From Kribbella sindirgiensis (lineage in GTDB: Bacteria; Actinomycetota; Actinomycetes; Propionibacteriales; Kribbellaceae), in assembly GCF_004331435.1 (NCBI RefSeq), contig NZ_SJKA01000004.1, positions 124,001-188,000 of the forward strand: a DNA stretch of 64,000 nucleotides, given 5' to 3'. The translations under genes and the position numbers were made by a program. The notes under the pieces were generated by a model that worked only from the letters and a program-made list of their open reading frames with translations, made no database searches and was not told the origin of the DNA. Below are positions 13,634 through 23,183 of the stretch, one piece after another; within the stretch, counting starts at the first letter, position 1; each line of letters begins with the position of its first letter.

Positions 13634-16216
13634 TCAGGCTCCGAGCGCGATGAAGGACTGTCCGGCTGTGCGCGCCGGCCGGTCGTCTCCGGCCGACACC
13701 CGTGCCTGGGCGAGTGCTTCGGCCAGATCGTCACCGGCCCGCAGCCTGTCGTGCAGGCCGAGCATCAGCGGCACCGTCGCCGGGTCGTTCACCGGTACGA
13801 CGCTGGCCACCACGCCGGACGACCCGAGTGCCACCAGCGCACTGACCAGGCCCAGCAGCTCGTCCGCGCCACTGGGACCGCCGAGCGCGGAGCTGCAACT
13901 CGACAGCACGACTCGGTGCGGCGCGCGGTCCAGCCGTTCGAGGTCGTACACCGTGAGCGGCCCATCATCCACCTGCAGCGAGGAGAACAGCGGACTGTCC
14001 GCGCGGAACGTTCCGTGGGCCGCGACATGCACCAGCGAAGCCCCGTCCATCGCTTCCAGTACTGCCTCCGCCGTCGCACCGCCCTCGGTGAGCACCACCG
14101 CGTCCGGGTACAGCTCGGAGAGTCGACGTACCTCCTCCGGTCCGGTCGACAGCTGCGGACCGCCGATCAGCACGACCCGCTCGGTCGCCGGCGGTACGGC
14201 GCTCCGGGCGCGCAACCATGCTGCCGCCGACGGGGCCACTGAGGTCGGCCGATGCCGCAACGACGGCAGCAGACTCCACGGGACCGCATGCAGCCGGCCG
14301 GTCGGTACGACGACCACCGGGCCGTCGGCCAGGTGCTTGGCGACGTCGCCCAGGAGTGCCGTCTCCAGGCGGGCTCCGATGGCGTCCAGGTCGAGCCGGT
14401 CCTCACCACGTCCGGTCGCCTCACGTCGCAGCGCGAACAGCGCGTGCGACAGCCGCCGCGTCGCCTCCTGGGTCGGGCCGATCGACGCGAGATGGACCCG
14501 GCCGCGCGCCGCCGTGATCGCGTACAACTGGTCGTCGACGTCGGTGAGCTCGATCAGGCTGCGGTCTCCGAGATGAGCCAGCAGGTCGGCACTGCGGAAC
14601 TGGTCGGGCCGGTCGCCGATGGTGCCGGGTGTCACCAGAACTCTGCGGCGTACGGCGGCTTCCAGGCGCCGGCGTTCGCGATGCAGCGGGGCAGGGCCGA
14701 GTCGTTGGTCGTAGCTGGTCTCCAGCCGGTAGGTCAGGCTGCGCAGCGCCGTGAGGTCCGCGACCAGGCCGTCGTCCTCCTGCGGCCGGACCGGCGGGAT
14801 CGCGAGCACTGTGGAGCGCCAGCGTTCGCTCCACTCGAGGACTTGGCGGGCGTTGCCGCGCTGGACTGCGTACCGGAGCGCGATGGCGGCGAGTTCGGCG
14901 CCCTGAGCGGTGGCGAGGACCCGGAGTTCCGTGGCGCCGAGGGTGTGCATGTAGACCTCGATGAGGCTCAGGCCCTGTCGGCAGGCAGCCAGCATCGCGC
15001 GCGCCCGGCCGTCACTGTGATGGAGCGTGGCCTGGGCGAGCCAGCCGGCGCCGCGCGCTCGCAAGCCGCGGTTCCGGGCAGCCGCCGCAATGCTCAGGTG
15101 GCGTCGGGCCTCGGCGGACTCGGAACGGGCGAGAGCGAGCCTGCCCGTCAGCAGATGCGCCTCGGTCGCGAGGTCCGCGTCGAGTCCGTCGAGTTCGGTG
15201 CTGAGTCGTTGGCCGGCGTGCAGCAATCGCGGCGTACGTTCACCAGCCGCGTAGCGCGACTGCAGCAAGACGAGCTCAGCACGCGCCGCCCACCACGGAC
15301 GCTGCTGGCGGCGGAACAGCTTCATGGCGGCACGACTGCGACTCTCGGCCAGTTCCAGAGCACCGGCGGCGTGGGCTGCGAGTCCGGCGCAGTACAGCAA
15401 CTCCGCGCGTCGTGCGGTCGAGCCGCGCTGGTGCTCGAATCGCTCCAGCGCACTGTTGATCTCGGTGAGTGCGTCACGGGTCAGGCCGGCCGCCAGCAGC
15501 ACCACGCACTTGTTGGCGAACAGGTCCGGCTCCAGGACCCCGAGCTCGTCGACCACCCGTTGCGCGTCGTCGAGGTACAGCAACGCCGTCGGCAGGTCAC
15601 CGCGCGCGAACGCCGCGGCACCACGCGCCTGCCGGGTATCGGCGTACTCGACCTGTTGACCGCACTTCGCGAACAGCTCCTCGCTCCGCGCGTAGTCGAC
15701 GTCGGCGCGCTCGATCGCGCCCATCGCGAGCAGCACCATCGCCCGGTGGGTCAGCGCCCGCGCCTCCCACATCAGGTCACCGGTGCCGGTCAGCAGCTCG
15801 ACCGCCTGTTCGGCGTCGGCCAGCGCTTCGGCGTACCTGCCGAGCAGCGCTCCGCGCACCCAGATCCGGCGGATGAGGATACGGCCGGCGAGCACCCCGG
15901 TCCGGCCGGGGACGATCGAGTCGAGCACGGACAGGCCGCGTCGGGTCTGCCCGGCCATCACCAGCGCCACGCCGAGACTCGCCAGGATGTCCGCCTCGCC
16001 GTCGGGATCCGCGGCCTTGCGCGCATGCCGGTACGCCGCCTTGAGTTCGGTCACCGCCTCGTCGATGTCACCGAAGTCGCGATGGACGACTCCCGCCGCT
16101 TTGTGGGCGGCCGCGGCGTCGGCGTCGGACGGGGAGTTCGCGAGGACCTGGCGGGCGATCTTCAGGGCGTCGGCAGGCCGCGACAGTGCGAGCGCATGCA
16201 ACTCGTCGGCATCCAC
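13634..16216 (-). CDS. TPR-CHAT domain protein (caspase-like cysteine protease)
   Basis: 860 residues from a GTG start preceded by a G-rich ribosome site. About residues 1-500 are tetratricopeptide-like helical pairs (for example AGVVHRDFGDIDEAVTELKA, ILASLGVALVMAGQTRRGLS). The C-terminal 250 residues are a CHAT domain with both catalytic residues: His734 in HVAAHGTF and Cys774 in VVLSSCSSALGG; VVVVPTGRLHAVPWSLL precedes them. TPR-CHAT proteins cleave targets on a signal, as in type III-E CRISPR and some gasdermin systems. It is cytoplasmic by sequence. Divergent from the subtilisin gene and convergent with the sigma pair. Confidence 0.93.
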   Translation of the reverse strand: MDADELHALALSRPADALKIARQVLANSPSDADAAAAHKAAGVVHRDFGDIDEAVTELKAAYRHARKAADPDGEADILASLGVALVMAGQTRRGLSVLDSIVPGRTGVLAGRILIRRIWVRGALLGRYAEALADAEQAVELLTGTGDLMWEARALTHRAMVLLAMGAIERADVDYARSEELFAKCGQQVEYADTRQARGAAAFARGDLPTALLYLDDAQRVVDELGVLEPDLFANKCVVLLAAGLTRDALTEINSALERFEHQRGSTARRAELLYCAGLAAHAAGALELAESRSRAAMKLFRRQQRPWWAARAELVLLQSRYAAGERTPRLLHAGQRLSTELDGLDADLATEAHLLTGRLALARSESAEARRHLSIAAAARNRGLRARGAGWLAQATLHHSDGRARAMLAACRQGLSLIEVYMHTLGATELRVLATAQGAELAAIALRYAVQRGNARQVLEWSERWRSTVLAIPPVRPQEDDGLVADLTALRSLTYRLETSYDQRLGPAPLHRERRRLEAAVRRRVLVTPGTIGDRPDQFRSADLLAHLGDRSLIELTDVDDQLYAITAARGRVHLASIGPTQEATRRLSHALFALRREATGRGEDRLDLDAIGARLETALLGDVAKHLADGPVVVVPTGRLHAVPWSLLPSLRHRPTSVAPSAAAWLRARSAVPPATERVVLIGGPQLSTGPEEVRRLSELYPDAVVLTEGGATAEAVLEAMDGASLVHVAAHGTFRADSPLFSSLQVDDGPLTVYDLERLDRAPHRVVLSSCSSALGGPSGADELLGLVSALVALGSSGVVASVVPVNDPATVPLMLGLHDRLRAGDDLAEALAQARVSAGDDRPARTAGQSFIALGA

Positions 16217-16299
16217 AACCCTGCCCCCTCCCCTGTTCCGATCCTAATACGCCGTACCACCTTGTTTTTGGAAGGTTTCTGACCAACTAGGGGGACGAA

Positions 16300-17763
16300 A
16301 TGCCAGCAGACCAACGCCTCAGAGACGCACTGCGCCTGATCCTGGAGGACGAGGGAGAACGAGGGCCGGAGCAATGGCACGGCACGACGGCCGTGTATCC
16401 GGACAACTGGGAAGAAGTGGGGTACGTCGACTACTTCTACCGCCGGGACACGATCCTCGTCCGCGCGGACGACGCGGAGCTGGTCTACAACACGCTCCGG
16501 GACGACGCCACACCGGAGGAGGCACGCAGCCCGATCATTCCCGAACCCGTCGCCATCGACGTACTGCCGGTGATCGACGGCGTCACCGCCCTCGTCTGGC
16601 GCTACGGCCGGGACTTCCGCCGGGTGAGCGAGGGACGGCCCGGGATGCTCGGCGGCTCCGAGTTCGGCGGCGAGTACGACGGGCGGTACAAGGACGACGA
16701 TCCGCTGTCGGTGCCGAACGTTCTGGCCGAGCTGGATCGGCGGGTCGGCCCCAACAAGGGATCACCGGACCACGGGCTCGCGTACTGCGGTAACGGGCAC
16801 CCCTGCCCCGCCACCGAGCCGGACTGCGTACCAGGCAACGCGGCGAGCCCGGAACCGCCGGTGAGCACCGGGATCTGTTGCGGAACGCGCGGATGGGACG
16901 GTCGTGACGTGTTCGTCGGTGTCGTCGACGGCGGCCTGGTCGACGGTGTGCAGGTGTGGCCGTGGATGGCGGGGGTCACCGGCGAGACCGAGGACCCGTT
17001 CGTGGCTGGCACTGGACGCATCAAGCCGTACGCGTGCCACGGGACGTTCGTCGCCGGGTGTGTGCGCGTCGTCGCGCCGAAGGCGATGGTTCACGTCAAG
17101 AAGGCGGAGTACATCGACAACCGGCCGCACGCCGGGATGGCGTACGAGCACGAGATCATCCAGAAGATGAACGAGTTGATGGACTGCGGCGCGGAGGTGA
17201 TCGTCTGCGAGTTCGACGGTTTCACGCGCTTCCATCGGCCGCTGCTCACCTTCAACACCTTCTACGACAGGCGTTTGCGGCACCTGAACGTCGTCATCGT
17301 CGCGCCGGCCGGCAACGACACGACGTACAAGCCGACCTTCCCCGCGGCGTACTCGTGGGTGGTCGGCGTCGGCGCGCTGTCCGCGGACGGCAACAGCCGC
17401 GCATGGTTCTCCAACTACGGCGGTTGGGTCGACGTCTACGCGCCGGGCGTGGATCTGGTGAACGCCTTCGCGGTCGGCGACTACGAGTGTTTCGAGGATC
17501 CCGTTCCGCACAAGGTTCTGCGTTTCGAAGGGCTGGCCAGCTGGAGCGGTACGTCGTTCTCCGCGCCTCTGGTCGCCGGGATGATCGCCGCACGGATGTC
17601 CGCGACCGGCGAGAACGCCCGCCTCGCCGCAGACTCCTTGCTGCGCCTGGCCCGCAGTCAGGCGGCCCCAGGCGTCGGCCCGGTCCTCCATCCGCACCAG
17701 GTCTGCGCGACGCCCCGCAAACCCTGCCACCCGGCGTGCGATTGCGGCTGCACTGCGCGCTAG
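16300..17763 (+). CDS. S8 (subtilisin-like) serine peptidase without signal peptide
   Basis: 487 residues, AGGGGG before the ATG. A 190-residue N-terminal region of unknown fold includes a Cys-containing part (CGNGHPCPATEPDC). The S8 domain follows with Asp210 (GVVDGG), His247 (CHGTFVAG), oxyanion Asn339 (APAGND) and Ser419 (GTSFSAP), so the triad is complete. The C-terminal tail is Cys-rich (CHPACDCGC). No signal peptide or membrane helix, so the enzyme is probably cytoplasmic. It shares an 83-bp divergent promoter region with the TPR-CHAT gene, making a two-protease module. Confidence 0.92.
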   Translation: MPADQRLRDALRLILEDEGERGPEQWHGTTAVYPDNWEEVGYVDYFYRRDTILVRADDAELVYNTLRDDATPEEARSPIIPEPVAIDVLPVIDGVTALVWRYGRDFRRVSEGRPGMLGGSEFGGEYDGRYKDDDPLSVPNVLAELDRRVGPNKGSPDHGLAYCGNGHPCPATEPDCVPGNAASPEPPVSTGICCGTRGWDGRDVFVGVVDGGLVDGVQVWPWMAGVTGETEDPFVAGTGRIKPYACHGTFVAGCVRVVAPKAMVHVKKAEYIDNRPHAGMAYEHEIIQKMNELMDCGAEVIVCEFDGFTRFHRPLLTFNTFYDRRLRHLNVVIVAPAGNDTTYKPTFPAAYSWVVGVGALSADGNSRAWFSNYGGWVDVYAPGVDLVNAFAVGDYECFEDPVPHKVLRFEGLASWSGTSFSAPLVAGMIAARMSATGENARLAADSLLRLARSQAAPGVGPVLHPHQVCATPRKPCHPACDCGCTAR

Positions 17764-17774
17764 GGTCCGGAAGC

Positions 17775-18563
17775 ATGTTCAGTGTGCGAGGCACGACCGC
17801 TCATCTGGCGTGGTACCGGACCGATGAGGCGGAGGCCGAGGTCGCGTTCCTGCACGGCTTCTCGGACTCCGCGCAGTGCTGGGCGCCGGCGATCCGTGAG
17901 CTGCCCGGGATTCGGGCGCTCGCGATCGATGCCCGCGGGCACGGCGAGTCCGGGCTTCCGGACGAGCCGATCCGCTATGAAGCTCACCGCGACGATGCCG
18001 CGCTCGTGCTGTCGGGCCAGCCCCGTGACGGCGGCGTCGTCGTGGTCGGTCACTCGATGGGCGCGATGGCGGCCGCCCACCTGGCCGCGTCGCGCCCGGA
18101 CCTGGTCCGTGCGGTCGTACTGGAAGACCCGCCGCCCGGATCGCCTGGCGACCGGCTCGACGTACCGTGGTCCGAGCCGGGCTGGCTCGCGGATCTCCGC
18201 GTACTCGATCTGCCGGCACGGATCGCGCGAGGCCGATCCAACGACCCCGGCTGGGCCGATGACGAACTCGAACCCTGGGCCGTGTCGAAGGCGCAGGTCA
18301 ACCCGCGGCTGTTCGATCTGACGTTCCGCGACGCCGGCCCGTTGACCGGTCTGCTGGCCGACATCACGTGCCCGGTCCTGCTGATCCACGGCGACACCGA
18401 CCGCGGCTCACTGATTTCCACCGAGTACGCCGAACGCTGCGCCGAAGCGGCCGCCGGTGAGTTCCGCGCGGCACAGATCGCCGGCGCCGGACACTCGGTA
18501 CGCCGCGACAACCGCCCGGCGTACCTCGCGGAACTCACCGCATTCCTCGACCGATACCGCTAG
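17775..18563 (+). CDS. Alpha/beta hydrolase
   Basis: 262 residues with the alpha/beta-hydrolase fold: oxyanion HGFSDSAQCW at about 30-39, DARGHGESG, nucleophile elbow GHSMGA, acid in HGDTD and catalytic His in GAGHSVRRD. No signal peptide; a cytoplasmic esterase or similar enzyme of unknown substrate. It begins 11 nt after the subtilisin stop and may be co-transcribed with it. Its TAG stop shares the palindrome CTAG with the stop of the convergent SDR gene. Confidence 0.92.
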   Translation: MFSVRGTTAHLAWYRTDEAEAEVAFLHGFSDSAQCWAPAIRELPGIRALAIDARGHGESGLPDEPIRYEAHRDDAALVLSGQPRDGGVVVVGHSMGAMAAAHLAASRPDLVRAVVLEDPPPGSPGDRLDVPWSEPGWLADLRVLDLPARIARGRSNDPGWADDELEPWAVSKAQVNPRLFDLTFRDAGPLTGLLADITCPVLLIHGDTDRGSLISTEYAERCAEAAAGEFRAAQIAGAGHSVRRDNRPAYLAELTAFLDRYR

Positions 18564-19333
18564 TGGAGGGTGTAGCCGCCGTCGATCACCACCACCGAGC
18601 CGGTCATGAAACTCGAGGCCGGTGAGGCGAGAAAGACGACGGTCGGCGCGATCTCCTCCGGTACGGCGTAGCGCTGCATCGGAGCGTCGTCGATCCAGCG
18701 GGCCTTGAACTGGGGCTCGTCGACCGGCGCCATCTCGGTCTTCACGTAACCGGGCGCGACGGCGTTCACGCGAATGTTCAACGGTGCCCACTCCGCGGCC
18801 AGGGACTTGGTCAGCTGATGGACCGCGGCCTTGGACGCGTTGTACGCCGGCTGCCACTGGGGACGGTTCACGATGTGCGCGGAGATCGACCCGATGTTGA
18901 CGATGGTGCCACCGCCGACGGTCGTGAAGTGCCGCGCCGCCTCCTGACTGAGCTTCCACAGACCGTCGACGTTCGTCGCGAAGACGCTGTCCCATTCGTC
19001 GTCGGGTACGTCGAGCGCCGGCCGGTGAACGCAAGCCCCGGCGTTGTTGACCAGGATGTCGAACCGCCCGGTCGCATCCAGCGCCGCCTGGATCGCAGCT
19101 CTGCCGGACTCCCGGTCGTTCACGTCGAGGCCGACGCCGACGACCGTCCGCCCGGTCTCCTCCGCCAGCGCTTCGGCCGCCCGCTGCGAAGCCACGGCAT
19201 CACGAGCCCCGATCACCACATCGGCCCCGGCCTCGGCCAACCCAGCCGCAAACGCACGCCCGAGCCCGCGATACCCGCCGGTCACCAGAGCCGTCCGCCC
19301 ACCCAGCGAGAACTTGTCGAGAACCCCCATCAC
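18560..19333 (-). CDS. SDR-family oxidoreductase
   Basis: 257 residues, classical short-chain dehydrogenase. Cofactor motif TGGYRGLG at 18-25, NNAG at 90-93, and catalytic YNASK; the C-terminal VIDGGYTLH is typical of the glucose/sorbitol dehydrogenase-like group. The residue after the second strand is Arg-rich (GARDAVASQR), which suggests NADP(H). MM start; the second Met is equally possible. No operon partner: a 131-bp gap separates it from the GH43 gene. Substrate unknown. Confidence 0.9.
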   Translation of the reverse strand: MMGVLDKFSLGGRTALVTGGYRGLGRAFAAGLAEAGADVVIGARDAVASQRAAEALAEETGRTVVGVGLDVNDRESGRAAIQAALDATGRFDILVNNAGACVHRPALDVPDDEWDSVFATNVDGLWKLSQEAARHFTTVGGGTIVNIGSISAHIVNRPQWQPAYNASKAAVHQLTKSLAAEWAPLNIRVNAVAPGYVKTEMAPVDEPQFKARWIDDAPMQRYAVPEEIAPTVVFLASPASSFMTGSVVVIDGGYTLH

Positions 19334-19465
19334 ACAACCGCTTCGATCATCATCCCGACATTCTCACTGACAGGCGCGTCGTGGCCGCACTCCTCAGCTG
19401 TACCGATTCAGTGCCCAGCAACTCAAGGGCGGTATCTCTGCGCGAGAAGAGCTGAACTGGATCAG

Positions 19466-20470
19466 TCAGGCGAGGTAAGGGATCCCCTTCGAGGTCCACT
19501 TGACGACACCGGTGTAGGCCTGCCGCTTGTTCGAGTCCTTCACGCCGTTGTGGTTCGCGTCGACGTAGGCATGGAACGCGATGCGCGTCGTACCGCCGAC
19601 GTTGATGACAGTGGCGCCGCCCGGGCCGCAGAGGCGGTTGGACTTGGTGGTCATCAGGGTCTTGACGCGGGTGAACCGGCCGCCCCAGAAGGTATCCGCG
19701 GACCACACGTCGGTGTTGTAGGAGCAGTTGATGTAGTCGCCCCGGGAGGCGAACAGCCACACCTTGCCGCCGTGCGCGATCACCGACGGGCCCTCGATCT
19801 TGGTCGAGCTGACGATCTTGGCGATGCTCTTGCCGACCACGCGGGTCCCGGTCTGCGTGTCCATCTGGACCGCGCGGATCTGGAAGCCGGACGCGTTGCG
19901 GTAGTCGCTCTTGTAGATCAGGTACCGCTTGCCGTCCTTGGCCCGGTACGCCGCCGGGTCGATCGCCTCGTACCCGCGGGAGACCCACGGCGAGCAGACG
20001 ACCGGCTTGGAACCCGGCGTGTAGTTCCCGGCCGGACGGCGCGAGGTCGCGACGCCGATGCAGTGCACGTGCCGGGACGCGGACTCGCCGGTGAAGTACA
20101 TGACGTACAACGCGCCACGACTGTCCGAACTCTGAAAGACCTCGGGCGCCCAGAGCAGCGGCTTCCCGCGATCGACCCAAGCCGGGATCGCCGCCATCGA
20201 CTTGTGCACCGCCGACCAACCACCGCTCGTCGTCCACCGCGTGCCGTATCCCGCACCGGTCCGGAACAAGTAGTACTTCGAACCAAGGTGCGCGAACCCC
20301 GGGTCGGCGAACTCCTCGGTCCCGACCCGCCGCACACTGCTCGGCGCCGCGGCAGCCTGCGCAGTCACCGCAGCATCAGCTCGCGCCGCACTCCCCGGAT
20401 GCACAACAACCAGCCCCACAACAGCAACCACACCAGCAAGAACAGCCAGCACAACAGGTAACCGACGCAC
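19466..20470 (-). CDS. Secreted GH43-family glycosidase
   Basis: 334 residues. The GTG start has GGAGG 5 bases upstream and opens a signal peptide (MRRLPVVLAVLAGVVAVVGL, cleavage after Ala-rich stretch about 30-40). The five-bladed propeller signature is visible: DPGFAHLGSKYYLF with the base Asp, WAPEVFQ, EAIDPAAY with the pKa-modulating Asp, and the acid Glu in IEGPSVI. GH43 enzymes release arabinose or xylose from plant polymers. It follows the GH32 gene by 88 bp on the same strand, at the edge of the fructan locus. Confidence 0.85.
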   Translation of the reverse strand: MRRLPVVLAVLAGVVAVVGLVVVHPGSAARADAAVTAQAAAAPSSVRRVGTEEFADPGFAHLGSKYYLFRTGAGYGTRWTTSGGWSAVHKSMAAIPAWVDRGKPLLWAPEVFQSSDSRGALYVMYFTGESASRHVHCIGVATSRRPAGNYTPGSKPVVCSPWVSRGYEAIDPAAYRAKDGKRYLIYKSDYRNASGFQIRAVQMDTQTGTRVVGKSIAKIVSSTKIEGPSVIAHGGKVWLFASRGDYINCSYNTDVWSADTFWGGRFTRVKTLMTTKSNRLCGPGGATVINVGGTTRIAFHAYVDANHNGVKDSNKRQAYTGVVKWTSKGIPYLA

Positions 20471-20558
20471 AAGAACCTCCACAAACCCTGGGCGGACGAG
20501 GTCCCCGCAACCTAACCCGCCCACCGGGCCAACCTGAGACCCTTGCAAGACGAGCCTG

Positions 20559-21989
20559 CTAGCTCGCGGTCGTGAGTTGTCTGAGGTTGACGGCGCCGTC
20601 AGTGACGAAGAGGCCGACGTGGCCCGCACCCAACTCGTGGCGGCGGAAGCTCAGGGCGACGCGGTTGTCGACGACTGCTTGACCGCTCGTGCCGTCGAGC
20701 AGGACCCGGACGGTGTGGGGGCCGGGTGGGAGTGGGCAAGGGCGTTCTAGTTCTACGGCGTGCGGTACGTCGCCGTCCACCTGCCACTGGGCCGGGCCGG
20801 TGCGGCCGCGGGGCCAGTGGTCCAGGACGAGGCGGTTGCGTTGGGGTTCGAGGCGTACGACGGTGGCGTCCTCGCCGTCCGCGCTGGCGTGTAGCAGCAA
20901 GCCGAACGACTGCGTGCCTGCCTCGACGTCGACGGTCAGCGTGATCAGGCAATGCTCGGGAACGGCGTCACCGATCCAAGCGGCGTACCGGTCGATCGCT
21001 CCCTGTCCTGGCTCGGCATCCGCGCCGCCCAGCGGTGACAGCTTGACATCCTGTACGTCGGAATACGCCGCCACAACCTCCGCGGGAAGACCGAACGCCA
21101 ACGTCCCGTCGTCCTCCTGATGTGCTTCGAGTACGGCGAGGTCGCCTGCCCACTGCCACCGCCCGGCATCGGAATCCCCTTGTTTCGTAGGGATCCAGCC
21201 GATGAAGAACCGGCGCCCCTGGAACGACACCGACTTCGCCGCGTAGAACGCCCGCCCGTCGACGGTGTCCCGCCCAGGCGCCAACCACGGACCAGAAGGC
21301 CCCCGCGCGATCCGGTAGCGTGTCTGAAACGCGTCGGTGAACTCGGAGTACACCAAGTACCACCAGTCGCCCCACTGAAAGACATCCGGGCATTCCTGCG
21401 TGATGAACCGGTGCGGCTCCCACAAGGGCTCCGCGGGAGTCCACTGCTCCAGGTCGGTCGACGTCAAGCGCGCGACGACACCACACCGGCGATCGGGCGC
21501 GTCGACGTACCGCGCGGCCAGGACCATCTGCCACGGCTGATCGGCTGCGGTCCGGTACACGAACGGATCCCGCCAGTCCTGCGGCACAAATCCCGCAGGC
21601 GCGCCGAACGTGAGCGCAGGCTGCTTGGTCCACTGCGTCGGATCGCCGTCACTGACCGCGTGACAGACCACCTGGAACGAGCCGTCCCCATCGCCGAGCC
21701 GCGGATTGTGGCCGGTGTAGAACAGGTGCAGCCGAGACCCATCGGCAACCACACTGCCCGTGTAGCAGTCGAAATCAACCGCATCCCGATCCCCGGCCGG
21801 CAGTACGACGCCGTGGTCGGTGTACTGCACGAAGTCCGTGGTGGACACCAACGCCCACGGCATCCCGCTCGCTCCTGCGGTCGGGTCCTCGGGACGCTCG
21901 TCCAGCAAGTAGAACAGCCAGATCCGCCCGGCATGGCTGAACGGGATCACATCACCGACGAAGCCCGACGACGGGCGCCAGTGGATCAT
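20559..21989 (-). CDS. GH32-family beta-fructosidase (first copy)
   Basis: 476 residues, no signal peptide. The first-blade motif is divergent: SSGFVGDVIPFSHAGRIWLF in place of WMNDPNG, with Asp of GDVIPF as likely nucleophile. RDPFVYR and ECPDVFQ give the transition-state stabiliser Asp and the acid Glu. The C-terminal third is a beta-sandwich (about 330-470). The ATG overlaps the LacI stop (ATGA), so it is in the regulator's transcript. It likely hydrolyses fructosyl units from imported oligosaccharides. Confidence 0.87.
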   Translation of the reverse strand: MIHWRPSSGFVGDVIPFSHAGRIWLFYLLDERPEDPTAGASGMPWALVSTTDFVQYTDHGVVLPAGDRDAVDFDCYTGSVVADGSRLHLFYTGHNPRLGDGDGSFQVVCHAVSDGDPTQWTKQPALTFGAPAGFVPQDWRDPFVYRTAADQPWQMVLAARYVDAPDRRCGVVARLTSTDLEQWTPAEPLWEPHRFITQECPDVFQWGDWWYLVYSEFTDAFQTRYRIARGPSGPWLAPGRDTVDGRAFYAAKSVSFQGRRFFIGWIPTKQGDSDAGRWQWAGDLAVLEAHQEDDGTLAFGLPAEVVAAYSDVQDVKLSPLGGADAEPGQGAIDRYAAWIGDAVPEHCLITLTVDVEAGTQSFGLLLHASADGEDATVVRLEPQRNRLVLDHWPRGRTGPAQWQVDGDVPHAVELERPCPLPPGPHTVRVLLDGTSGQAVVDNRVALSFRRHELGAGHVGLFVTDGAVNLRQLTTAS

Positions 21990-23050
21990 TTCGCAGCCGC
22001 CCGGGGCCGCGGCCGCCGGGGCGGCGGATCGCCGACCGACTCCCGCTCGATCAGCTCGCAGTCGACGATCACCCGCTCGGGCGCGTCGTCCGGACCGGCC
22101 AGCAGGAGTTCGCCGGCCCGTCGACCCAGCATCAGGTGCGGCAGCGCGGCGGTGGTCAGACCCGGCCGGACCTGATCCGCGACATCGGGCTGGTCGTCGA
22201 AACCGACGATGCTGACGTCTCGCGGGCACTCGAGTCCGAGTGCATGCAGGGCGAGCAGCGCACCGATCGCCATCCGGTCGTTCCCGCAGACCAAGGCGGT
22301 CGGGGCATGCTCGGTGATCACCTCGGTCGCCAGGTCGTACCCGTTCCCGATCTGGTAGGTGCCGTACCGATGCACGAGGTCGGCCGGACGCAGCCCCACC
22401 GCCCGCGCCGCGTCGTCGAATCCGCGCCGGCGCTCCTTGCAGGCGTAGTCGTTGCGCATGCCGCCGAGGAACGCGACATCGCGATGCCCGCGATCGAAGA
22501 CGGACGCCGCCGCGGCGCGCCCACCGGCGTACTCGTCGGCCAGCAGGATCGTTTCCGCGGGCCCCTCCTCGGGCCAGCAGTTGACGAAGATCGTCCGGAT
22601 CCCGTCCAGGCGCGGGCTGCGGTGCAGCGGCTGGGGCGCGAGCGACGCGTACACGATCGCGGCGACCCCTTGCCCGACCAGGCTGGCCACGGCGTCGTCA
22701 CCCTGTCCCGGGTCGCCGGTGGTGTCGACGACCATGCACACGTAGCCCGCCGGCTGGACGACCTGTTGCAGGCCGAGCACGATCAGACCGGCGTACGGCT
22801 GGGAGACGATCCCGCTGGTCACGACGCCGACGGTGAACGACTTGTTCGACCGCAGCAGCTGGGCTGCCCGGTTCGGGACGAAGTCGAGCTCGGCCGCCGC
22901 CTGGAGCACGCGCCGCCTGGTCTCCTCGGCCACCGCGACGTCGCGACGGTCGTTGAGCACGAACGAGACGGTCGGCTGGGACACCCCCGCACGCCGCGCC
23001 ACGTCGGTCATCGTGACCCGTTTCGGCCCACCGGCAGGCTTCCTCGGCAT
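21986..23050 (-). CDS. LacI-family repressor of the fructan/sugar locus
   Basis: 354 residues. The HTH (VTMTDVARRAGVSQPTVSFV) is at about 12-31, followed by the hinge helix (FVPNRAAQLLRSNKSFTVGV) and a periplasmic-binding-protein-like effector domain to about 335. The ATG has AGGGGGA 5 bases upstream. It is divergent from the ABC importer operon; the two CAATACGTATTG operators between them are the expected binding sites. The effector is probably a sugar released by the GH32/GH43 enzymes. Confidence 0.93.
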   Translation of the reverse strand: MPRKPAGGPKRVTMTDVARRAGVSQPTVSFVLNDRRDVAVAEETRRRVLQAAAELDFVPNRAAQLLRSNKSFTVGVVTSGIVSQPYAGLIVLGLQQVVQPAGYVCMVVDTTGDPGQGDDAVASLVGQGVAAIVYASLAPQPLHRSPRLDGIRTIFVNCWPEEGPAETILLADEYAGGRAAAASVFDRGHRDVAFLGGMRNDYACKERRRGFDDAARAVGLRPADLVHRYGTYQIGNGYDLATEVITEHAPTALVCGNDRMAIGALLALHALGLECPRDVSIVGFDDQPDVADQVRPGLTTAALPHLMLGRRAGELLLAGPDDAPERVIVDCELIERESVGDPPPRRPRPRAAAK

Positions 23051-23107
23051 CCGTCCCCCTTCACACAGCGCGGCGTCTCGCCGACAACTAACTATCACAG
23101 ATCGAGC

Positions 23108-23164
23108 CAATACGTATTGACCCCACTCTAAGCCGCTGCTACGGTCCCGAGTCAATACGTATTG
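23108..23164. promoter_or_regulatory. Twin LacI operators
   Basis: The perfect 12-bp palindrome CAATACGTATTG occurs at 23108-23119 and 23153-23164, centres 45 bases apart. The flanks make the two copies an inverted pair: GTCAATACGTATTGG on opposite strands. One copy lies just before the importer start and its AAGGAGG site, the other nearer the lacI gene. Confidence 0.88.
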
Positions 23165-23183
23165 GGTAGAAGGAGGAAACCCC

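Noticed and set aside
14252..16282. Long plus-strand frame opposite the TPR-CHAT gene
   Set aside because: Gln/Gly/Arg-rich shadow sequence; the minus strand has a complete CHAT domain with catalytic residues.
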